Source: CAYLPT01 sp964385645 (GTDB lineage Bacteria > Armatimonadota > Hebobacteria > Hebobacterales > Hebobacteraceae). From it: a stretch of 35,607 nucleotides of DNA. The DNA is taken from assembly GCA_964385645.1 (NCBI GenBank), contig CAYLPT010000218.1, forward strand, positions 1-35,607. Direction: 5' to 3'. Under the pieces are notes generated by a model. That model worked only from the letters and a program-made list of their open reading frames with translations, was not told the DNA's origin and did no database searches. A program made the translations under genes and the position numbers. Position 1 is the first letter of the stretch, and each line of letters starts with the position of its first letter. This document shows, one piece after another, positions 1 to 9,609 of this stretch.

Positions 1-2522
1 GCCCTCAGGTAGATCGGCTCGACGTAGAGGATGGAGGAGTCTATCGGGATCACGAGCAGATTGCCCCGGATCACATCGGAGCCGTGCTGGCTCCACAGGC
101 TCAGCCTCTCGCTGATCTCGGGGTGCTGGTCTATTGAGGCCTCGATCTGGATGGGGCCCCAGACCTGCTCCACCTTGGGGAAGTGGTAGAGCATGAGCCG
201 GCCGTAGTTCTCCCCATCACAGCGGGCGGCCATCCAGGCGACCATGTTGGGCCGGGCCTCGGGCGTGAAGGGGAGCATCAGCACATACTCCGGCTCCGCC
301 TCGCCCGGCAGCGCGAGCAGCGCATAGTAGGCCTGCATCGTCTCACCGGGGCCGGTCTCCGTTCCGCCCACCCGGTAGCGCACGCCCCGCACCGCCGACT
401 TGGGGAGCTCCCGGGCGATCTCCCACTTCTCCAGCTTGTTGTAGAAGATCCTCGGGTCAGTCATGTGGTACTCGGTCAGCCGCGCCGCCTGCGTGTTGAA
501 CAGCGCCTCCGGATACCGGATGTGGGCGATGAGGCCCGCGGGCATCTCATCCAGGGGCCGGAAGAGGTCGGGGAAGATGCGCTGGTAGGCGCGAATGATC
601 GGATCCTCCGGCTCGGCGACGTAGAAGCCCACGGTGCCGTCATAGGCGTCGGTGACCACCTTGACCGAGTTGCGTACATAGTTGAAGTGCCCGGTGCGGG
701 TCTGGTAGGGCTCGGAGTAGGGAAACATGCCCGAGGTGGTGTAGGCGTCCTGGATCCAGTACAGGCCACCGTCGCTGCCGACCACGATGTAGGGGTCGTG
801 GTCGAAGGCAAGGAAGGGCGCGATCCGGCGGGCCCGCAGGGCGACATTCCGGTTCCAGAGCAGGCGGCTCTCCTTGGTGATGATGGTCGAGATGAGGATG
901 TTGATGTCCCGGAAGCGCATCGCCGTCGCCAGCCGGGGCAAGGGAGAGCCTATGGGCACCCCGCCGGCCCCCGCGTAGCGGGTCTTGGCGACCTCATTGG
1001 TCTCCGGGAGCGTGTAGTCGTTCTCCTCCTCCGTGGTGCCGACGACGATGTAGCCGTCGGTCAGCTCCCCGTAGTAGATGCCGTGCCGCTTCACCTCGAG
1101 CTCGAAGGTGGACTGCGGCGGGATGTCGCCGATCACGTAGTTGGGGAGCCCAGAGCCCACCACGTCGCTGACCGGGGTCATGACGACGCCGCACCCGTGG
1201 GTGTAGAAGACGTGCTCGTTCTGCCAGGTGCGCTTGCCCAGGATCCTCAGCAGCCGGTCCATGTCGAGCTCCCGGGCGGCGATGAGCACCTGGCGATATC
1301 GGCCGTTGATCCAGTAGCGGTCCACGTCCACCGAGTCGAAGCGGTAGTAGTCCCAGATCGCCTGCTGGTTCTGGTAGGTGTCGAGGACGGGCCGGTAGTC
1401 CCACAGCCGGATGTTCTCGACGGTGGCGAGATTGGCCTCGATGGCCTCCGGGGTCAGGACGTCCAGCTCCCGCACCTGCCGGGGCTCGATGCGATCGAGG
1501 CCGAAGCCGCGTCGGGTGAAGGCGATGGTGTGACCGATGTACTCCTGCTCCCGCGCGAACTGGTTGGGCACCACATGGAAGCGCTCTACCAGGGCCGGGT
1601 AGGCGACGTTGAGCAGCAGAGAGGCGAGCCCGAGGAAGCCGATGGCGGCCAGGGGCAGCCACAGGCCGCGGAAGTGCATGTTGACCAGCACCACCACCGC
1701 CGCCGCGAGCGCGACCACGAAGAGCACGTTGTAGGCGAGGAGCTGAGCGTTGACATCGGTGTAGGAGGCGCCGAAGGTCACGCCCCGGGCCGAGTACAGC
1801 AGGTGGTAGGCGTCGAGACGGTAGCCGAAGGCCTTGAGGGCGAGGATCGCGGCCAGCAGGACGGAGAGGTGGGCCTTCACGTGGGGGGCGAAGGCGGGGA
1901 TGCCCCGCAGCAGGCGGATGGCCTTGTCGAGGTAGTGCGCGCCGGCCGACACCACGAACACCGCGATCAGCGACAGGTACCACCACTGCCAGAGGTAGCG
2001 CCAGAAGGGCAGGCGGAACACGTAGAAGCCCACGTCCCGCCCGAAGATCGGGTCCTGGAGGTCGAAGGCCACCGCGTTTCGAAACAGCAGGTAGCTGTTC
2101 CAGCGCTCGGAGGCGGCGAGGCCCACGAGATAGGCCGCCACCACCGCCGCCGCCAGCAGCGCGACGTACAGGAACCGGGAGGCGAAGTACTCCATCACTT
2201 CGGCTAGGCGGACCCGGAGTTCCCGCTCCTCCTCGTACCAGGTGGTGCGGGGGGCGAAGCGGCGGGCGACCTCCACGTTGCCGATGAGGAGCACGAAGAA
2301 GGCGAGCCCGAAGGCCGCGCCCAGGCCCACCCGGGTCGAGAGCACCGTCCAGAACACGCGCGGAAGGCGCACGTCGAAGCGGAACCAGAGCCAGTCGGTG
2401 TAGAGCTGTACCAGCAGGGGCAAGAGCCAGAAGACGAGGACCAGCCCCAGCGCCACGATGGTCCAGCGCAGGACGCGGCGGCGAGTGCGGCGTCCCCCGA
2501 AGTCGGCGCTGACGATTCCCAT
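1..2522 (-). CDS. UPF0182 family membrane protein (C-terminus cut by window edge)
   Basis: About 840 codons are visible, open through the left edge, so a short C-terminal part is missing (family members are roughly 900 residues). The ATG at 2522-2520 is preceded by GGAGG seven bases upstream. The N-terminal third carries about seven hydrophobic helices, the first following a basic stretch (GRRTRRRVLRW), with an FWLLPLLVQLYTDWLWF segment typical of the family. The rest is a large soluble region with family hallmarks such as FTRRGFGLDRI, TWQNEHVFYTHGCGVVM, YGEL, and GNLLVIPIDSSILYVEPIYLR near the edge. UPF0182 proteins are widespread in Actinobacteria, Cyanobacteria and Firmicutes and have no established function. 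The gene is divergent from the ABC transporter at 2729. Family assignment is confident; function is unknown. Confidence 0.93.
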   Translation of the reverse strand, partial: MGIVSADFGGRRTRRRVLRWTIVALGLVLVFWLLPLLVQLYTDWLWFRFDVRLPRVFWTVLSTRVGLGAAFGLAFFVLLIGNVEVARRFAPRTTWYEEERELRVRLAEVMEYFASRFLYVALLAAAVVAAYLVGLAASERWNSYLLFRNAVAFDLQDPIFGRDVGFYVFRLPFWRYLWQWWYLSLIAVFVVSAGAHYLDKAIRLLRGIPAFAPHVKAHLSVLLAAILALKAFGYRLDAYHLLYSARGVTFGASYTDVNAQLLAYNVLFVVALAAAVVVLVNMHFRGLWLPLAAIGFLGLASLLLNVAYPALVERFHVVPNQFAREQEYIGHTIAFTRRGFGLDRIEPRQVRELDVLTPEAIEANLATVENIRLWDYRPVLDTYQNQQAIWDYYRFDSVDVDRYWINGRYRQVLIAARELDMDRLLRILGKRTWQNEHVFYTHGCGVVMTPVSDVVGSGLPNYVIGDIPPQSTFELEVKRHGIYYGELTDGYIVVGTTEEENDYTLPETNEVAKTRYAGAGGVPIGSPLPRLATAMRFRDINILISTIITKESRLLWNRNVALRARRIAPFLAFDHDPYIVVGSDGGLYWIQDAYTTSGMFPYSEPYQTRTGHFNYVRNSVKVVTDAYDGTVGFYVAEPEDPIIRAYQRIFPDLFRPLDEMPAGLIAHIRYPEALFNTQAARLTEYHMTDPRIFYNKLEKWEIARELPKSAVRGVRYRVGGTETGPGETMQAYYALLALPGEAEPEYVLMLPFTPEARPNMVAWMAARCDGENYGRLMLYHFPKVEQVWGPIQIEASIDQHPEISERLSLWSQHGSDVIRGNLLVIPIDSSILYVEPIYLR

Positions 2523-2598
2523 AGAGCAGCCTCCGCCGCAGGGCAGTCTCTCAACCACTTCGCCCCCCGCCGCCCGTCCCCTGCCCCCGGCCGGTTGC

Positions 2599-2628
2599 TT
2601 GACACCGGCCGGGGTGTGCGTATATACT
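2599..2628 (+). promoter_or_regulatory. Sigma70-type promoter for the ABC transporter operon
   Basis: An exact TTGACA at 2599-2604 is followed by TATACT at 2623-2628 (18-base spacer), or by the overlapping TATATA at 2621-2626 (16 bases). It is an AT-rich island in GC-rich DNA and lies about 100 bases before the first plus-strand gene. Confidence 0.75.
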
Positions 2629-2728
2629 GGCAAGCGCGGCCGGCGCGGGCGGGCCCGCTCTCGGGGCCCGCCCGAGCTTCGTATCCCTGCGCCGGCGGGG
2701 AGCCGCGCCGATGACGAGGAGGACGCGC

Positions 2729-3702
<974 letters not shown>

Positions 3703-3706
<4 letters not shown>

Positions 3707-4602
3707 CGCCGCTGGCAAGCCGAGTCATCGTGCTCGTCGGGGTGGCGCTCGTCGCCGCCATTGTCGTCATCACCCGCCGCGCCTGGCTGCCGGCCGTGGG
3801 CCATACGTTCCCCTCGGTGTGGCGAATCGCGTGCATCACGGTGGCGGAGGCCCGGCGGCGACGCGTCATCCAGGCGGTGATCATCCTGGTGGTGCTGCTG
3901 CTGTCCTCGATGACCTTCTTCACCTACCTCAGCCCGATGGAGCAGGCCCGCATGATCATCTCCAGCGGGCTCGCCGCCATCACCGTCTTCGGCATCCTGC
4001 TCGCCATCTTCGTCGCCGCCTTCCTCATCCCGGCCGAGATCGAGAACCGCACCATCTACGCCATCCTGTCCAAGCCCGTGAAGCGCTTCGAGTTCGTGCT
4101 CGGCAAGTACCTGGGCGCGATGATCGTCCTCGGCGCCATCGTCGCCGTTATGACGGTGGTGCTCGTGGGCGTGCTCGCGCTCCAGGACCGCCTGGTGCAG
4201 GACCTGCCCGACTCCCGCTTTGACCCCAACCTGGGCCCGGTCATCCTCGCCGCCGTGCTCAGCTACTTTGCCCTCGCCGTGCTCACCGCCCTCATCGTGC
4301 TCATCTCCACCGTCGGCTCCACCACCATGACGGTGATCAGCGCCTTCATCATCTGGGCCATCGGCAGCCTTCAGAGCACCATCCACGACCTCGCCGAGAA
4401 CGCCGCAGGCGTGTCCCGCCTGGTGCTGCTGGTGCTCTACAACGTGGTGCCCAAGCTCGAGAACTTCGACATCCGCCACGAGGTCTCCAACTTCATGAGC
4501 ATCAGCGTGGTGGCCGCCTGGGAGGCCATTCTGCACGGGCTCGGCTACATCGTGGTGGTCCTGATCCTGGCCGCCATCTTCTTCAACGATCGGCAGGTGT
4601 AG
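3703..4602 (+). CDS. ABC-2 type transporter permease
   Basis: This 299-residue integral membrane protein has about six or seven hydrophobic helices and is the partner of the upstream ATPase. The first helix is at about residues 8-24. A second block follows the basic loop EARRRR. The cytosolic signature EIENRTIYAILSKPVKRFEF followed by VLGKYLGA is characteristic of ABC-2 permeases of the NosY/ABC2_membrane_2 group. A soluble loop (LVQDLPDSRFDPNLG) lies between helices 4 and 5. The GTG at 3703 overlaps the ATPase stop (GTGA) and has GGAGGAG five bases upstream; the reading frame is open further upstream, but only inside the ATPase gene. The substrate is unknown. The linked TPR/zinc-ribbon gene may belong to the same system. 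Confidence 0.9.
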
Positions 4603-4609
4603 CGGTTCC

Positions 4610-5524
4610 ATGTCACAGCTTCGACGACCGCACTGGCCGGCGGCCCTCCTCGTGGTGGGGCTGTTGCTGATCCTCGCCCCCCTTCAGGAGCGGATCCACA
4701 GCGCGCGGCCCCGGCTCTTCGACCCCGAGCAGCGAGTCCGCCGGGCCAGCGCCATCACCATCGGGCCCACGGCCGGGGTGATCGCCGCCCTGGGCGGCTT
4801 TCGCACGGTGGCGGCCGACCTGCTGTGGCTGCGCGTGGAGCGCGCCTGGCACGGCGGTAACTGGTGGGCGATCATCCCTCTCCTGGACGCGGTGGTGGAG
4901 CTCGACCCGCACTTCCTACTGGCCTGGAAGGTGTATGGCTGGCACTGCGCCTACAACCTCCACGTCGAGGCCCAGACCCTGGTGGACAAGCGCTACTGGC
5001 TCCAGCGCGGCCTCCAAGTCCTCGAGCGCGGCGTGGAGGCCAACCCCGGCCGCTGGGACCTCTACTTCGAGCTCGGCTGGACTTACTACGATCGCGCCCA
5101 CGACGCCTATCGCGCCGCGGAGTGGTTCCGCCGCGCCGACGAGTTCCCTGACGCTCCCGCCTACGTCACCCGCCTGGTCTACCGACCCTTCGAGCGCATC
5201 CTCGACTTCGACCGCCTCTTCCCCGCCATCGAGTACGCCCGCGCCAAGCACCTCGACGACCACCACCACCAGCGCATCGTCAACCGCGACCTCGAATGGT
5301 GGACCACCCGGCAGGATGACCCCCAGGAGCATCGGCGCCAGATCGTGATCGAGAACACCCGCCGCCACCAGCGCGCCATCCCCTTCCACATGTACCCCGA
5401 CAACCCGTACTGGGACGTGTGCCCGCGCTGCGGCATGCCCTCTGCCAAGGATGCCCAGACCTGCGCCAACTGCGGCTACGAGCGGCCCCCCGAGGGCTGG
5501 CCGGATGTGCCCCTGATCCGCTGA
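4610..5524 (+). CDS. Membrane-anchored TPR-like protein with C-terminal zinc ribbon
   Basis: This 304-residue protein starts seven bases after the permease stop and is presumably co-transcribed with it. One hydrophobic helix (about residues 11-25) acts as signal anchor. A conserved-looking GGFRTVAADLLWLR segment (62-75) precedes helical, TPR-like repeats (DAVVELDPHFLLAWKVYGWH at 93-112; GVEANPGRWDLYFELGWTYY at 141-160). An odd His-rich stretch DDHHHQR occurs at about 217. The C-terminus holds a rubredoxin-like zinc ribbon, Cys271-x2-Cys274 and Cys285-x2-Cys288. I infer an accessory or scaffold role with the ABC-2 exporter. No enzymatic motif is visible, and I know of no assigned function. Confidence 0.8.
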   Translation: MSQLRRPHWPAALLVVGLLLILAPLQERIHSARPRLFDPEQRVRRASAITIGPTAGVIAALGGFRTVAADLLWLRVERAWHGGNWWAIIPLLDAVVELDPHFLLAWKVYGWHCAYNLHVEAQTLVDKRYWLQRGLQVLERGVEANPGRWDLYFELGWTYYDRAHDAYRAAEWFRRADEFPDAPAYVTRLVYRPFERILDFDRLFPAIEYARAKHLDDHHHQRIVNRDLEWWTTRQDDPQEHRRQIVIENTRRHQRAIPFHMYPDNPYWDVCPRCGMPSAKDAQTCANCGYERPPEGWPDVPLIR

Positions 5525-5558
5525 GCGAGCCCCGCGCGGCCGCCCACGGCCCGCGACC

Positions 5559-6212
5559 ATGGCGGAGCCCAGTCCCATCATCGCCGTCCCCCACGCAGGC
5601 TCGGACGAGGCGGGCAAGGGTGACTACTTCGGCCCCCTCGTCGTCGCCGCCGCCTTCGCGGATGAGACGGCCCTGGCGCGGCTGCCTCAGGCCGGCGTCA
5701 GAGACGCCAAGCGGCTCTCCATCTCCAGCCTGTGGGAGCGGGAGAAGGCGGTGCGGCAGATCTGCCCGGCCTTCGAGGTCGTCGTGATCTCACCGGCCCG
5801 CTACAACCAGCTCTACGAGGAGATCGGCAACCTCAACCGGCTTCTGGCGTGGGCCCACGCGCGGGCCATCGAGAACGTGCTCGCCCGCGCCGGGTGCGGG
5901 GTCGTGGTAGCCGACCAGTTCGGCGATGAGCGGCTGCTGCGCAGCTCGCTCATGGCGCGGGGCCGGAGGGTGGAGCTCCTCCAGCGTGTCCGCGCCGAGG
6001 ACGACCCGGCCGTGGCGGCCGCCTCGGTGCTCGCGCGGGCGGCTTTCGTGCGCGGCCTCGCGCGCAGCTCGGCCCTCGCCGGCCTCGACCTGCCACGGGG
6101 CGCCACGCACGTGCTCCCGGCCGCCCGCAGCGTCTACGCGCGGGGCGGGATGGACCTGCTGCGCCAGGTGGCGAAGATCCACTTCCGCACCACGAAGCAG
6201 GTTGCTGGCTAG
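5559..6212 (+). CDS. rnhC: Ribonuclease HIII (catalytic domain only)
   Basis: RNase HIII degrades RNA in RNA-DNA hybrids and acts in replication and repair. The signature GSDEAGKGDYFGPLVVAA (residues 14-31) is diagnostic of type HIII, with D16 and E17 as the first catalytic acids, then DAKRLS (49-54), YNQLYEEIGNLN (82-93), D119 in VVADQF, and an acidic cluster at 147-149 just before AVAAASVLARA. The protein has 217 residues against about 300 for Bacillus RnhC. The N-terminal TBP-like substrate-binding domain (about 85-90 residues) is absent, because the catalytic motif begins at residue 14. The ATG at 5559 follows the TPR gene by 34 bases; no strong ribosome site is visible. Family assignment is firm. 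Confidence 0.9.
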   Translation: MAEPSPIIAVPHAGSDEAGKGDYFGPLVVAAAFADETALARLPQAGVRDAKRLSISSLWEREKAVRQICPAFEVVVISPARYNQLYEEIGNLNRLLAWAHARAIENVLARAGCGVVVADQFGDERLLRSSLMARGRRVELLQRVRAEDDPAVAAASVLARAAFVRGLARSSALAGLDLPRGATHVLPAARSVYARGGMDLLRQVAKIHFRTTKQVAG

Positions 6213-6304
6213 CCCCGCCCTCGCTTAGCGGCCAGCCCCCTCTCTGTGGAACAATCAACACAGGCGCGGCCCCCGGCCGCGCCCGGTCTCCAGGGGGGGT
6301 CGCC

Positions 6305-6946
6305 ATGCCGATCTCCATCGAGGTCAACGGTCACCTCATCGCCGATTGCGAGGCGAAGCTCGCGCACTTCGTCGCCAACGGCGGCTACGAGGTCTACGAC
6401 TGCCGCGGCATTGCCGCGGAGCCAGACCCCGATGTCATCTCCACCCAGCAACTCCGCCTCGCCAACGCATCCCGGCGAGTCCGCGCCCCCCTCCGCGCCT
6501 GGCGGCCCTTCCTCGACCGGCCTCTGCCCGAGCTCGCCGCCATCCCACCCGGCGTTGACCTCATAGCATCCGAGACAGAGGCGGTCGGCGAGGCCCTCGC
6601 TCAGCTCCACGCTGCCCTCGCGCGCCTCTCCGTGCCCATGATCAAGGACACCACCGCCACCCAGGTGCTGTACCTCAAGCGCCCCCGCCTGGTCCCCGTC
6701 TGCGACCGGCATCTGCGCCGGCTCCTCGGCATCCACAACGGCCGGCCCGGGCCCGCTCGCGCGCTGGCCGTGGCGCAGGCCCTCCGCAGCCTGGGCCTGG
6801 CCCGCGGCGACGCCCTGGAGACGCTGAAGCGCTACAGCGACGAGACCACCAAGCTGGTCCTTGGTGCGGTCCCCCTCTCCAGGGCCCGCATCCTGGGGCT
6901 GCTGCTCTCCATAGAAGGGGCGCGCCTCTCCGGCCACCCCTACTGA
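6305..6946 (+). CDS. Uncharacterised protein, resembles DUF6308
   Basis: This 213-residue soluble protein has a G-rich ribosome site before ATG 6305. The central motif ATQVLYLKRPRLVPVCDRHLRRLLG and the C-terminal PLSRARILGLLLSIEGAR recall the DUF6308 family I know from Actinobacteria (K/RxLHRKRPxLIPxYD and a late LSxxRILDxLLW-type helix). I make this match from memory and it is tentative. Nothing suggests membrane segments or a known catalytic site. The gene converges on the minus-strand unit with only eight bases between the two stop codons. The 92 bases upstream show no clear promoter, so it may be read through from rnhC. Confidence 0.6.
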   Translation: MPISIEVNGHLIADCEAKLAHFVANGGYEVYDCRGIAAEPDPDVISTQQLRLANASRRVRAPLRAWRPFLDRPLPELAAIPPGVDLIASETEAVGEALAQLHAALARLSVPMIKDTTATQVLYLKRPRLVPVCDRHLRRLLGIHNGRPGPARALAVAQALRSLGLARGDALETLKRYSDETTKLVLGAVPLSRARILGLLLSIEGARLSGHPY

Positions 6947-6954
6947 GCGCGGCG

Positions 6955-7899
6955 CTATCCACGCTGAAGGGCGCCGCCGCCCCCGGAGCCACAGCGCGCC
7001 GCGTAGTCGCTGGGGCGCATCCACTCGACGCGATCGGCGAGGAACTGCCGCACCCGCCTCACCACCTGCTGGAATGCCCCCCAACCCACGCCGTTGACCG
7101 GGTTCAGGCCCTGCCAGTGCGCGTAGAAGAGGCAGTACGGCGCGCCGCTGTCCAGCAGCTCGACGATCCGCCCGGAGCGACCGTCGGCGGTGATGTAGTA
7201 GTCCGCGCTCACCCGCGCTGGGTCATTGTCCCAGATCCCGAACCGGTCCTCGGCGTTTGGGAACAGATCGTACACCGCATGGTCGCCATCGCTTGCCACG
7301 AGCACCGGCGCGTGCTCGCCGGGGCCCGTGAGGGTGAAGCACGGCACCGCCTTCCCCCGGAACCTGCCCGCCTGCGCCAGCCGCAGCAGCGCCTCCCACA
7401 CGTTCGGGTTCACGCCCGTGATGCCGGACCCGCGCAGTTCGGCGAATCGGTGCGCGCAGGCCTCGCAACTACACCCTGGCGAGGTCACGCCCGTGAAGCG
7501 CACCCCCACTCGCTCTCCCTCCTCGATGATGCTGCGGAAGTAGGCCTCGTAGGCCTCCACCGGCGTGTCCGGCTCGTAGAGCCAGACGCCCTCGTGCTGG
7601 GCGCCCTCGGGCACCCGTCCCTGGGCGAAGTCGAACAGGCCTCCATGCGTCATCAGCTCCATGTGGCTGTCCACGCCGCACTCGTAGGCCCGCCGCACTT
7701 GCGCGAGATAGGCGCGCTGCTCCTCGGTGTGGGGGCGGCTCAGGAGGCCGTGCTCCTGCCAGCCATAGCCGAGGATCACGCTGGACTCGCCCCTCACCCC
7801 CTCCGCCGACACGAAGTCGAGGAAGGTCTCAAACGCCTTAGCCCCCGCCGTGTACGGGTTGGTGTCATCCAGGTAGAAGGACAGCGCTGTCTTCTCCAC
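6955..7899 (-). CDS. Putative polysaccharide-deacetylase-like (NodB-fold) protein, last gene of the glycyl radical unit
   Basis: This 314-residue soluble protein is of uncertain family. The N-terminus FYLDDTNPYTAGAKAFETFL (8-27) has the DD followed by an amphipathic helix seen in NodB/DUF2334-like deacetylases. HMELMTH (79-85) could supply the histidines of a D-H-H metal site (D12, H79, H85). Late features WQGLN, GAFQQVV and DRVEWMRPSDYA (289-300) match the closing helices of such proteins. A Cys-rich insert GCSCEACAHRF (142-152) is unusual. The start is GTG 7899 with GGAGGTG upstream; longer frames run into hcp. It lies 32 bases after hcp on the same strand. An alternative is a TIM-barrel glycosidase-like protein. 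Function is unproven. Confidence 0.72.
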   Translation of the reverse strand: MEKTALSFYLDDTNPYTAGAKAFETFLDFVSAEGVRGESSVILGYGWQEHGLLSRPHTEEQRAYLAQVRRAYECGVDSHMELMTHGGLFDFAQGRVPEGAQHEGVWLYEPDTPVEAYEAYFRSIIEEGERVGVRFTGVTSPGCSCEACAHRFAELRGSGITGVNPNVWEALLRLAQAGRFRGKAVPCFTLTGPGEHAPVLVASDGDHAVYDLFPNAEDRFGIWDNDPARVSADYYITADGRSGRIVELLDSGAPYCLFYAHWQGLNPVNGVGWGAFQQVVRRVRQFLADRVEWMRPSDYAARCGSGGGGALQRG

Positions 7900-7931
7900 G
7901 TGCCTGCACCTCCAGTGGCCGGCCGGTGGCC

Positions 7932-9569
7932 TCACGCTCCCCCGAGCATCTCGCGCAGGTCGGCCTCTGGGGCGCCGATGGGCCTCAGGCCGAGCTTGTC
8001 CTGAAGCGCCCGCAGCACGCTGGGGGGCACGAAGGCGGGGAGCGTGGGCCCGATCCTCATGTTCCTCATCCCCAGGTGCAGCAGCGTGAGCAGGATGGCC
8101 ACCGCTTTCTGCTCGAACCACGAGAGCACGATGGAGAGCGGCAGCGCGTTGATCTCCACGCCCAGCGCCTCCGCCAGGCCCTGCGCGATCCGGATTGCCG
8201 AGTACGCGTCATTGCACTGGCCAACGTCCAGCAGCCGCGGGATCCCGGCCACCTCCCCGAACTCCAGCTTGTTGAACCGGTACTTGCCGCAGGCGAGGGT
8301 GAGGATCACCGTGTCCTCGGGGGCCGCCTGCGCCAGCTCCGTGTAGTAGCTCCGGCCCGGCTTCGCCCCATCGCAGCCGCCGATGACGAAGAAGCGCCGG
8401 ACCTGGCCCGCCCTCACCGCCGCCACGATCTCCTCGGCTCTGCTCATCACCGCCGCGTGGCCGCATCCCACCAGTATCCGCCGGTCCGGGCCGTCCTCGG
8501 CGAAGCCCTCTTGCCCCAGCGCGGCCTCGATCACCGGCCCGAAGCATCGGTCCTCGATGTGCCGGACGCCCGGCCAGCCCACCACCCCGGCCGTGAAAAT
8601 GCGATCCCGGTAGCTGTCCCGCGGCGCCTGCAGGCAGTTCGTGGTCATCAGGATGGCGCCTGGGAAGGCGTCGAATTCCTCCCGCTGAAGCTGCCAGGCC
8701 CCGCCGTAGTTGCCGACCAGGTGCTCGTGCTTCCTCAGCTCGGGGTAGCCGTGCGCGGGCAGCATCTCCCCATGCGTGTAGACGTTTACCCCCTTGCCCC
8801 GGGTCTGCTCCAGCAGCTCCGCCAGGTCCCTCATGTCATGCCCGGAGACGCAGATCGCCTTTCCCTTCACCGGCTCTATGCGCACCCAGGTCGGCTCCGG
8901 GTCGCCGTAGTTGGCCGTGTGCGCCGCGTCCAGCAGGCCCATCACCCGCAGGTTCACCTCCCCCACCCGCAGCGCCCACGAGACCAGGTCCTCGGGGTCC
9001 GTGGGCGTGCTCGCCAGGTAATCCAGCGCCTGGTGGAAGAATGCGTACACCTCCTGGTCCTCGAAGCCCAAGATCTGCGCGTGGTCGGCGTAGGCTGCCA
9101 TCCCCTTGAGGCCGTAGAGCACCAGCTCCTGCAGGTCCACCACCTCCGCCGGCAGCCGGGCCCTGCGCCCCGCGATGGAGACCTCCTTCCCCTGCCGGAC
9201 CAACCCTTCCAGGTCGCCGGCCGGCTGCCAGGCCGCCGGCCCCCCGAGCGCCTCGCGGCCGCCACCCGCCCGCTCGTAGGCCTCCCTCATCCGCTGCTTC
9301 AGCTCCGCGGCACGCTGCAGCATCGCCCCGAGGCGCTCGGGGTCGAAGTTCACGTTGGTGAGAGTGGCGAACAGCGCCTCCAGGGCGAAGACGTCCACCT
9401 CCCGATCCCTGACCGCGAGCTCCGCCGCCCGCCGCGCGTACATCGAGAGCCCCTCTGTCGCGTGCACCAGCAGGTCCTGAAGCGCCGCCGTCCGTGCATC
9501 CTTGCCGCACACGCCGTGGGTCTTGCACCCGATGCCCTTCGCCGCCTGCTCGCACTGATAGCAGAACAT
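7932..9569 (-). CDS. hcp: Hybrid cluster protein (hydroxylamine reductase)
   Basis: Hcp is a cytosolic iron-sulfur-oxygen protein that reduces hydroxylamine in vitro and is linked to nitric oxide detoxification and protein S-nitrosylation. The 545 residues are full length. N-terminal Cys3, Cys6, Cys15 and Cys21 follow the spacing of the class that binds [4Fe-4S]. All eight hybrid-cluster ligands can be matched: H244, E268, C312, C399, C427, C452, E486 and K488, the first three at the same numbers as in Desulfovibrio vulgaris Hcp. ATG 9569 is preceded by AAGGAG. It sits 40 bases downstream of the DUF4432 gene, inside the glycyl radical unit. No hcr reductase gene is adjacent, so the electron donor is unknown. 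Confidence 0.96.
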   Translation of the reverse strand: MFCYQCEQAAKGIGCKTHGVCGKDARTAALQDLLVHATEGLSMYARRAAELAVRDREVDVFALEALFATLTNVNFDPERLGAMLQRAAELKQRMREAYERAGGGREALGGPAAWQPAGDLEGLVRQGKEVSIAGRRARLPAEVVDLQELVLYGLKGMAAYADHAQILGFEDQEVYAFFHQALDYLASTPTDPEDLVSWALRVGEVNLRVMGLLDAAHTANYGDPEPTWVRIEPVKGKAICVSGHDMRDLAELLEQTRGKGVNVYTHGEMLPAHGYPELRKHEHLVGNYGGAWQLQREEFDAFPGAILMTTNCLQAPRDSYRDRIFTAGVVGWPGVRHIEDRCFGPVIEAALGQEGFAEDGPDRRILVGCGHAAVMSRAEEIVAAVRAGQVRRFFVIGGCDGAKPGRSYYTELAQAAPEDTVILTLACGKYRFNKLEFGEVAGIPRLLDVGQCNDAYSAIRIAQGLAEALGVEINALPLSIVLSWFEQKAVAILLTLLHLGMRNMRIGPTLPAFVPPSVLRALQDKLGLRPIGAPEADLREMLGGA

Positions 9570-9609
9570 AACGCCCAGCTCCTTCGTTGTGATGCCGACG
9601 GGGCGTGCC

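Noticed and set aside
183..2207. Plus-strand 674-residue open frame
   Set aside because: It is the mirror frame of the UPF0182 gene. The Gly/His/Val/Glu-rich translation has no family features, whereas the minus strand gives a clear membrane protein.
6204..6236. Inverted repeat GCTGGC/GCCAGC after rnhC as a terminator
   Set aside because: Only six base pairs, a 21-base loop, overlap with the stop codon and no T-run.
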